Below, in pieces: positions 56,741 through 64,000 of a stretch of 64,000 nt of DNA. The position numbers were made by a program, and so were the translations under genes. The notes under the pieces are model-generated. The model was not told the origin of the DNA. It made no database searches and was given only the letters and a program-made list of their open reading frames with translations. Position 1 is the stretch's first letter, and each line of letters starts with the position of its first letter. The stretch is from Glutinoglossum americanum (Eukaryota; Ascomycota; Geoglossomycetes; Geoglossales; Geoglossaceae), in NCBI GenBank assembly GCA_020080175.1, contig JAGHQL010000037.1:1-64000 (forward strand), read 5' to 3'.

Positions 56741-57403
56741 GTTATCCAGACCGCACGTTGACATTCACCCCGACCTTCGCACCTAGGCCGACTAGGATGG
56801 CCATAACAAACATTATCGAAAAAATCGCTTGATGCCTGAGGACAGATCACATGCTAAGATAGTGTGCAAAAACTGTACCGATGCATGTTTCCTGGGCAGG
56901 AGACATTGGCGGACAGTTGTTTCACGTCCGCGCTATCAATATATGCCTGACAACATGCGCCAGCAAGCCCTAGCAGGGCTCTAGCCGGCATATCCGGTGC
57001 TGGGGAGACAGCTACGGTGATTGTGGCAAGCAGATCCCAAGTTGGTTTTTGAGCCAAAAGTGGCACATTTTCGTTCAACTTGCTCCTCCGAAGCATTCCT
57101 GATTCATCAGATCAGGGGTTGAAAAGGTTATCGCGCCTGGAAATAGAGCGAGTGGCTTGTGCACCTTCCGGCCCTCAATTTCCGAATCTTGCTGTGGCTT
57201 TCGTTTTTGAGGCGGTACATTCCGACCCGAAATAATCAATTTAAACTTTGAGACGGCATACTACGTAGCATTGCGAAAAAGAAAAAAACCGCGATCTTGC
57301 CCTGGGGAGGGTTTGAAGGAAATTCGAGCCCAGCGATTTGCGAAAATGACGTATGTGTGTTTCGGAAAGGGAGCAAAGTGCGCACAGAGTTATAGTATGG
57401 TGT

Positions 57404-58044
57404 TCAGAGCAGCGCATGTAGAAAAGGAGAGGTGAAACTGAAAGCGGGACTTCCATTGGAATGGGAGATGATCTTACGAAAGGTTTGGATTGAAAGGGGG
57501 TTGGGTGTGGTGTATTCTATTATTACCCGAGTCGCACTGTGAACGTCGAGAGTGACAGCAACGGATTTGCAGCCGGTTCCTGCCAAGGGACAACACCAGG
57601 CTAGCCCATAGCAGATCATGATAAGAGGTTGTCAAGCATTCCCCAGATGGTGGTAGCCATGTCTGAGATAGCGCGCAGCGCATAGCCAATTGACACCTTT
57701 GTGGGCTCCTCTTCCACAGGTATTCCAAAGGTAGTAACGGCTTCTTCCATGACCTTCCAGGAACATTGTGGAAGGCCAATATTTCACTGGAGGACAGCAG
57801 ACGGCGCGGATCGCAGTCTTGATCGCCGTGCACGGTTCGTGGTACGAGTACGAGCGCTGAACCCGAAGTCAAGTCCAATCTGAATTTGAATGTCCAGGAC
57901 GTCGTACCCATTTTGTCTCACCCTGCAACACGCCTCACTCGCTACTCCATGTAGTGCCATCGCAGAGCTCAAACCAGCCCAATTGACTGTCGCGAGCGAG
58001 CAGAGTACTTCCAAGCACAGGACACAAAGAATCGTGGCTTGCAT
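57404..58044 (-). other. Possible small secreted-type protein gene, unresolved
   Basis: On the minus strand a frame starts MQATILCVLCLEVLCSLATV at 58044, hydrophobic enough to be a signal peptide. It runs 86 codons. The same frame reopens after one stop (QCSWKVMEEAVTTFGIPVEE) and an overlapping frame at 57619 reads CCPLAGTGCKSVAVTLDVHS. A three-exon gene is possible, but I found no unique set of splice sites. No family recognised. Confidence 0.25.
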
Positions 58045-58724
58045 GAGAAGTGGCAGCGGGCGAAGTGGATATCCTATAGGGACCGTCTATATTGAAGCTG
58101 TCGAGACGGGCTCGGGTACCACCGACGGTTTCTTGCACAACCCGACAGAGTTCTGTGGAAAATTGTTCATTCTGATAAGAGGGTTTGCAGATGCCATTCG
58201 CTTGGAAATGAATTTGTGGTAGATCCAGCGCAGCTAGGCTGAAAGCCTTTTCAACATGAGTCTAGCGCTCTGTGACGAGGGATTAAGAGGTACCTCGCCC
58301 TATCAAAATATTCGGCGGTGAGGTTTTGCTAACCGCCTGGGGCAATCGTTGACGATGATTCCAGGCAAACAAGAGTACGGTAGCGCAGCCGCTGATGCGG
58401 CCGCTGGGGGCTAAGATCTGATCTGTGCATTCCGCTGCTCCATATCCCAACCACCCCTATCTGCGCTGCTCTCAAGAGGCTGCACAGTTGGCCGTTCCTT
58501 GCGCTGGGTATTAGCCGAGCTCGAGGGGCAGTACTATGTACCAGTAGGGTACCCTATCACTCTACCTCGCACACTGAAGAGTTGGCCCATATGTAGCACA
58601 GCTGGCTTATTTAAGATTTCGATGTTTCTGATGGTAGACCTGTAAAACAACAAGATCACCACTAATCTCCGCGTGGAACCCCGCTGCCTGGGCTGGACTT
58701 TAGGGTAGGGTAAGCAACTGTTGG

Positions 58725-59321
58725 TTATTCGTTTCCGCCCAGAACGCGCGTCTCAGTTTCCCTCGATCTCGCTGGATAAGTTTCCCTGTATCGACAAGCT
58801 TCCTCACGCCATAACCTGCTAGTGGCCGAGCCAACGAGTTGGCGTGGGAAGACGACGCGTTTGGTGTAGTCTACGTCAGTGAAGATACCAACGCCCGTAT
58901 TTTTCCTGTTCAATGACCATTCCTGGACTCCGTTCCGAAACAACCTTCATTACATAGTGCGGATTTAGACTCGCTGGACGGACTTACCTTCTCTCGACGC
59001 ACTGAGAGAGCTGACATCGATTACGCACTCATCCGCTCGCTTTCACTTTTCGCAAACCAGGGGTCGTGGCTGCTCGTCCTGATTGTCCAGATCAAGAGCT
59101 TCTTAATCCCGGCGCCATCGCTATCTGCGACTTCCGAAAACAGGCTGGTGGCTGCCTCCGACCGTTGATCTAGAAAGTTCAAACGGACGACTTTCACGTA
59201 CCGAAAAAAAAAAAGCCTCCTCAACCTCCAGCACAAGCATCCACTCGTTCGGCTTGCGTGCACATAGAAAGAGCTGAGATTTCTCAGCTTTACCACGCTC
59301 CTTCAGCCGAGTGACCTTCAC
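58725..59321 (-). pseudogene. Possible gene or gene remnant, unresolved
   Basis: Minus-strand frames in sequence read protein-like. One starts MKVTRLKERGKAEKSQLFLC at 59321 and meets an 11-base A run (minus-strand T run) at 59207-59217. The next frame continues VRLNFLDQRSEAATSLFSEV and GIKKLLIWTIRTSSHDPWFA. Then a GTAAGT donor lies near 58987, and the 58943-58725 frame has VGIFTDVDYTKRVVFPRQLV. It could be a real spliced gene with a homopolymer error or a decayed host gene. No family recognised. Confidence 0.28.
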
Positions 59322-59471
59322 CTCATAACATTATCATTGATTTGGTACAAAAAAATCATCGGTGGCCTGTTGGTTAAATTGGCGTCACGCTGGACTCCAG
59401 CACGGTTGGATTTGGCCAGCAAGCTCGTGCGTCTGTCTCAACGCTTGTGAGTCCTCAATTACATCCCTAGG

Positions 59472-61998
59472 ATGGCGCCATCATCTCCTCGATTAAAGGT
59501 ACTCTCAGGTATGCCATCTATCACTCCCTCTCTTCGCACTACCACATAAGCTGCTCTCTCGGGGAGGCCTCTTTAGTTAACATTTACATACGCAGTGGGC
59601 GGTAATGCGGTCTCTGCCTTTCTCTCGTGGAGGCTATCTGCCACCAATGCTTGCGATGTGACGTTGGTCTGGAAATCTAGCTTTGATACGGTATCGCAAT
59701 ATGGGATCTCTTTCCGGTAATGCTTAAAAACTGTGAGAGCTGGGGGTTCTAGTTGTTCGGGGGCTAACGTGTGATGTCTAGATCTGAACTCTTTGGCAAT
59801 GAACGGTTTAAACCTCGCAGTGGTATTGTTTTATAACTTATCCACTGACAGCAATTGATCAGTACTGACTGGTACATTAGTCGTACGAACGCCAGACGAC
59901 GCCTCAGGCCAAGCGGGTGGATTTGACTACGTCCTCCTATGTGTTAAAGCTCTCCCCGATGTGTACGATCTCGCAGCCGTGATCGAATCAGTAGTCACCC
60001 CTCAGCATACATGCATTCTCGTTAATACAACTCACACTCTGGGAGTCGAGCCTTACCTTGAGAAAAGATTTCCTACTAATGTCGTTCTATCGTTGGTATC
60101 CGGAGCTGAACTCACCCAACTCGGGGCGAGTGAATTTGAGCACTCTGGGTCGACCGAGATCTGGGTAGGACCAGCAAACAAAAACCCCTCCATACCGGCT
60201 GCTATTCAACATGACATGGCGGATGCGTTGGCCCTAACGCTAAGTTCTGGTAGAGTGGATTGTAAAGTCTCTAACAACATCCGCCAGCAACAGTATGAGA
60301 GAATGATAGGGTGAGGACAGCTTGTTCGGAACCCCAACCTCAGCCACACTAACTGACTATAGACCTATTGCCTTCCATCCCGTGAGCATCTTGTTTGAGA
60401 CACCCTCCCACATCGCGTTGATGGAAAAAGTTGGGGTTAAGCCCCTGGTGACCGACCTTATCGACGAATTAACGCAGATTGCCACTGCTCAGGGGTGCAA
60501 ATTTTCAGCAGACTTTTCACAGAAAACTATCACCGCTATGACACAGCCCGCTGAACCTCACAGCATTATGTACCAAGACTATGTGGCCAGGCGGCCTATG
60601 GAAGTTGAAACGTATCTTGGATCACCTATCAAACTTGCTCAGGAGGTTGGAATTCGCGTACCCCGCATTGAAACTCTATATGCTCTTCTTCATAATCTCA
60701 ACATGGTCAACCAAACAAGAACGGCTGCCCCATCATCCCCCGCTATGACAGGGCACCCACCCCGACTATCTTCAGCTCCTCAACCGCGTGGTCCACCTAT
60801 GAATGGCGGACGCGGAGGGAGACTTCCATCTGGGGGAATGCCACCCCCTGGGAGAAGAGGCCCTCCTTCTATGAATGGGATGAACGGGATGAACGGGATG
60901 AACGGGATGAACGGCTATCCACCTCGCCCAAATGGCAATGGTTTTGCTCCACCTCGTATGCCTCAAAACCTATCGAGAAAGGACTCGTTTGAGACAGACG
61001 GACTCGACGAGTTTGCGCACATTGCGCTCTATGAGGATATCACAGAGGGTGGGGAAGCGGGTGGAGACTTTTCAGGGATGTCTCATGGAAATGGCTCACA
61101 TTCGGACCTTGCGCTACGAGAAAGGGAACTGATGTTGCGGCAGAGAGAGCTGGCATTACGCGAGCAGGAGTACAACCTGAAGCGAGGAGTGAGGAGACCT
61201 CAACCGTCTCGCGGTGACTATGATGAGGATGACGATGACGACTACTTTGACCCTATGAACTCCTCTCAACAACCCATGATTGATCCAGACAGTTTTGATA
61301 TGATGAGCATCACCTCACGTCGAACCAGAATGGCTCCTAGTGCCGGTCAAATGAGAAAGGACCCAGGCATGAGCAACTCAGGGCGATCAAGCAAAGGCTT
61401 CCGTGGTGGACCTCGACCGGGTTACGGAAGGAACAGGGCAAGCGCTACGCTCGTAGGAGATGTTCAAGGGTTACACGAATCGTTGATGAATAATCCTCTC
61501 ATGGGATACTCGTCGAATCGATACGGAAGCGTTGATAGGAAGATGATGTCGGATGAATCAAGGGCCAATTCCATGACATCTCAGAGAATGGAGGATTATC
61601 CAAACGGGCAAGGGGGCCCGTACCCGACGGCAAGACGCACCAGCCAGTCTCCTGGGGGTGCAAACGGCCCGGTGGGGAGGAATATGGGGAGACCTTCGCC
61701 ACCCAATAGCTATATGCCTCCACAGGGTCGGCCGTCTCCTCCTGGTGTGCGTCAGCCGATGCCCAGATATCCCCCAGGACAGGGGAATCAGGTTGCACCA
61801 CAACAAGTTGAACAGCAAGCTGGGGTGAGCAACATCTACCTATCCAAAGGCCCTCCAAATGTACGTAGTCTGACCGGAAGTGCGAGCGCTAGCGCGGAGA
61901 GTGGCGATAGCGGAGCGAGTACGCACATAGATTCAGAAAATTCGGCCCACAGTAGCCGGAGCAGTTTGGGGCCTCGACCACCAATTGGCGTTAGGTGA
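59472..61998 (+). CDS. Ketopantoate-reductase-like (ApbA/PanE) protein with long disordered tail, Mug72-like
   Basis: Five exons (59472-59508, 59596-59716, 59782-59822, 59881-60310, 60363-61998) encode 754 aa. The first 330 residues form an ApbA/PanE-type Rossmann fold and helical domain: VLSVGGNAVSAFLSWRL, then CDVTLVWKS, YVLLCVKALPDVYDLA, CILVNTTHTLGVEPYL and NIRQQQYERMIGPIAFHP. From about 335 on the chain is disordered and rich in Pro, Gly, Arg, Met and Ser, with a (MNG)n run (about 380-397) and a Glu/Arg helix (LRERELMLRQRELALREQEY). PanE enzymes reduce 2-dehydropantoate with NADPH, but this fungal group, which I associate with fission yeast Mug72, is not proven to be an enzyme. The tail argues for a structural or regulatory role. 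Confidence 0.82.
60871..60915 (+). repeat. In-frame 9-bp repeat coding Met-Asn-Gly
   Basis: Five tandem copies of ATGAACGGG-type units inside the KPR-like gene, with nearly identical codons. This suggests recent slippage. Confidence 0.9.
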
Positions 61999-63022
61999 TA
62001 CTCTTTGGACTCTGATTGTTGAGAACCCATCCATAGGCTTCTTCACAAAAAGCTCACGTGCAGAAAACTGTATCTTAATGTTCCAGTCTGGTAACGGGTG
62101 GATGGATTCTGCCACTCGATGTCAACTGGATTTCAAGTGTTGCAGTGCACATAACATCACCCTTCTTCTTTTCCTGCTAATATCTCAAATTCTACCTAGT
62201 GGCTTTGATTTTTCTAACGAGCAGGTGGAAAAAACCATCATGAAACATGATTGCGCCGCGGATGAGCGGGTCTTTGTAACGACGGATAGACTGGGTCAGA
62301 AACACATTCGTTTCCATCAGTACATAGGGCTCTTTCCCGTAGCCACATCACCTTCCCACAGTGTTTCCTTTCTATTAGTTACATCGGGGTATCAGCGCTC
62401 ATCGTCTCCATTATGTTGATGCGCCTTGCTCGCATTTGTAGCAGTCACTTTTTTCTCTCGGCTGTGCTCCTTGTACTTCCGTTCATGGCTCTCAAAAGCA
62501 CCAGTCTTCTGTTTTTTTGCGTACTTCATCTGCATTGACCACGCAAGGCGTGAGTCTGAGCTCAAAAGGCTTCTGAGCTTGAGGATTTCTATTGCACCAA
62601 TTCGCCGAGGGAAAAAGAGAGCAGTGGATATGGTGAGTAATCGGTGTGGGGTAAAGGCAAGATATAGATGCAATGCTATAGTCTGAGCAGCACAGCTGTG
62701 GCTGGTCGTGAGACTGAACGAGAATAAATGAGCATGCACTAAGTGAAAGAAGGCGAACCGGATGAACAACGGTGAACATACAGATACGCAGTCAGTAATA
62801 TGGCAGAAGTGATACATTGCGTCCTCTTCATCCAATTCTGGTGGGGCACGTGACTCCACTCCCTGGACGCGTCTCATCCCTCTGGTTCATCGCGAGATCG
62901 CATTTCTCCCCCACTTCAAAACACCACCAAAAACCAACTCGCCGCCCACTCGTTCCTCCTCCGAACGGAAAAATCGCGCCCAAGGGACCTTCGCATCCAA
63001 GGAAACAAACCCCCACCCCCCA
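61999..63022. other. 1-kb region upstream of HSK3
   Basis: 3' flank of the KPR-like gene, then a minus-strand frame (62392-62877; 161 aa) whose end is charged (KYAKKQKTGAFESHERKYKE). That end could be the last exon of an unknown small protein, but start and introns are unclear and no family is recognised. A CACGTG E-box lies at 62847-62852. The rest holds nothing I can name. Confidence 0.3.
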
Positions 63023-63759
63023 ATGTTACCCACGACCTCATCCTCCTCGTCCAACATCCGCCTCAGCACAGCGCCCTCGTCCATCAAACCGCGCCAGCTC
63101 TCGCACCTCCACTCGCAGCTCGCGCAGCTCCAGGCGCACCTCAGCGACCTCGAGAGCCTCCTCCGCATGACGGCCGTGCAGGCCGAGCACATACGCAACC
63201 TCGGGGGGATCCATGGGGGGTTGTGAGTACAACTACGTTTTTTTTTTTTTTCTTCTCTCTCGTCTGGTGTTCATGTGTGTATATAATATATACATGTGTG
63301 TGTGCATGTTGTCCGTCCATAGCCATATGGATGGGGAGGACAATCTCCCTAACGGAGCGGAGCTCTCCTTTTCTCTGCTTTTCTTTCTTTTCCTCCGGGG
63401 AGACCTTATTTTTCGTTTTTTTTTTTTTTTACTCTCATTTCTTTTCTATTTGTTGTTTTTTTTTTTTGGAAGTTTCATATTAACATCTACCCCCATCCCC
63501 ACCCTTTTCCTTTTTTTTTTCTTCTCTTTCCCCCTCTTGCAGGAAAACTTTCCGTTATATGCTTTTTACTTTCCCCTAGTACAAGGTACGAAGTCTAGCT
63601 AACGCTTAGGGTCTTTTTTCCGTTTTAATCCTTAGGTTCATGGCTGCGAGTAAGGTTCTAGGTGAGGAGACCGTCGCTGGCGTGGGGGTTACTACGGCAG
63701 CTTCTGGCGCGGGGTCAGGATCGGGTGCTGGGAGAGGAGGTGGAGGGCGGGTAGACTGA
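63023..63759 (+). CDS. HSK3: DASH complex subunit Hsk3
   Basis: Two exons (63023-63222, 63636-63759) give 107 aa. The family core is plain: KPRQLSHLHSQLAQLQAHLS, then DLESLLRMTAVQAEHIRNLG, then GGIHGGLFMAASKVLGEE, read across the intron. The N-terminal 20 residues are Ser-rich and the C-terminal 30 are Gly/Ala-rich. Hsk3 is a small helical part of the ten-subunit DASH/Dam1 ring that holds kinetochores on microtubule ends in mitosis. The intron (413 nt) is long for this window and pyrimidine-rich with several T runs. The start is the first ATG with good downstream match. Confidence 0.9.
63223..63635 (+). other. Long T-rich intron of HSK3
   Basis: 413 nt from GTGAGT to a CTTAG acceptor, with T runs near 63240, 63417, 63460 and 63510. 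It carries no open frame of note. It is the longest intron in the window after that of the BIM1-like gene is set aside because of its gap. Confidence 0.8.
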
Positions 63760-64000
63760 GGCGGCCTGGCCTGCCTGCGGATGGCTCGCTGCGATGGGTG
63801 GGGGTTTATGGTTGGCATGCGTTTGTGGGGGTATGGGGGTTTTGTTTTTAAGAGTGGGGAGGGAGAAGCATAACGATCGTTTTGTATTATTTCTTTATTT
63901 CTGTCAGGAGAGGGGGGGGACGGCGTTTCTTTGTAAGCGAAGCAAAAGGAAGAGTTTTTCACTCGCATCGAACGCATGGTGTCATATACGGCCTTTCTTT
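63760..64000. other. HSK3 3' flank to window end
   Basis: 241 bp with no recognisable feature. Confidence 0.4.

Larger units (their letters stand above)
56741..59471. other. 2.7-kb region without a confirmed gene
   Basis: Between the xRRM gene and the KPR-like gene. 56741-57400 shows nothing. 57404-58050 and 58725-59330 hold minus-strand open frames listed separately. 58060-58720 shows nothing recognisable. Confidence 0.4.

Overview
The window is nuclear DNA of a filamentous ascomycete (Pezizomycotina). The evidence is the gene set (tetraspanin PLS1, the SRF-type MADS factor MCM1, SEN1, MRS6, a DASH subunit, a NIPA-like transporter, orotate phosphoribosyltransferase) and the gene structure: almost every gene has several short GT-AG introns, mostly 45-100 nt, often with a CTAAC/CTGAC-like branch site. 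I could not place the species. Exon joins were made by hand from reading frames, splice signals and remembered family conservation. No database search or alignment was run.

Layout. 1-3.4 kb is an AT-rich block of nested, transition-decayed repeats. It includes a solo LTR with a perfect 5-bp target duplication (2763-3426) and a possible DNA-transposon end at the left edge. 4.2-15 kb: PLS1 (-), MCM1 (+), NIPA-like Mg transporter (-), V-ATPase subunit E (+), NSE6-like CANIN protein (-). 15.2-31.7 kb: Dnf1-type lipid flippase (+), SEN1 helicase with C-terminal zinc knuckles (+), a Ser-rich protein of unknown function (+). 33.7-37.2 kb: an SDR (-) and the mitochondrial Mg channel MRS2 (+). 37.7-44.4 kb: three consecutive genes with a copper theme, namely a BIM1/X325-like GPI protein (-), a CTR copper transporter (-) and a FRE-type metalloreductase (+). 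45.4-53.9 kb: PPIL1-type cyclophilin (-), signal peptide peptidase (+), Rab escort protein MRS6 (+), exosome subunit RRP43 (-), URA5 (+). 55-63.8 kb: a LARP7/Pof8-like xRRM protein (+), a ketopantoate-reductase-like protein with a long disordered tail (+), DASH subunit HSK3 (+).

Most neighbours are unrelated housekeeping genes in divergent or convergent pairs. The exception is the copper group. A reductase (Cu2+ to Cu+), a Cu+ permease and an extracellular copper-binding protein of the BIM1 family lie side by side, and the two membrane proteins both start with Met-rich leaders. This is the most coherent candidate system in the window. It sits in the part of the window densest in simple repeats, and one BIM1 intron holds an assembly gap.

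Several long intergenic stretches (32.3-33.2, 54.1-54.7, 57.4-58.1, 58.7-59.3 and 62.4-62.9 kb) hold short open frames that I could not resolve into genes. They are listed with low confidence.
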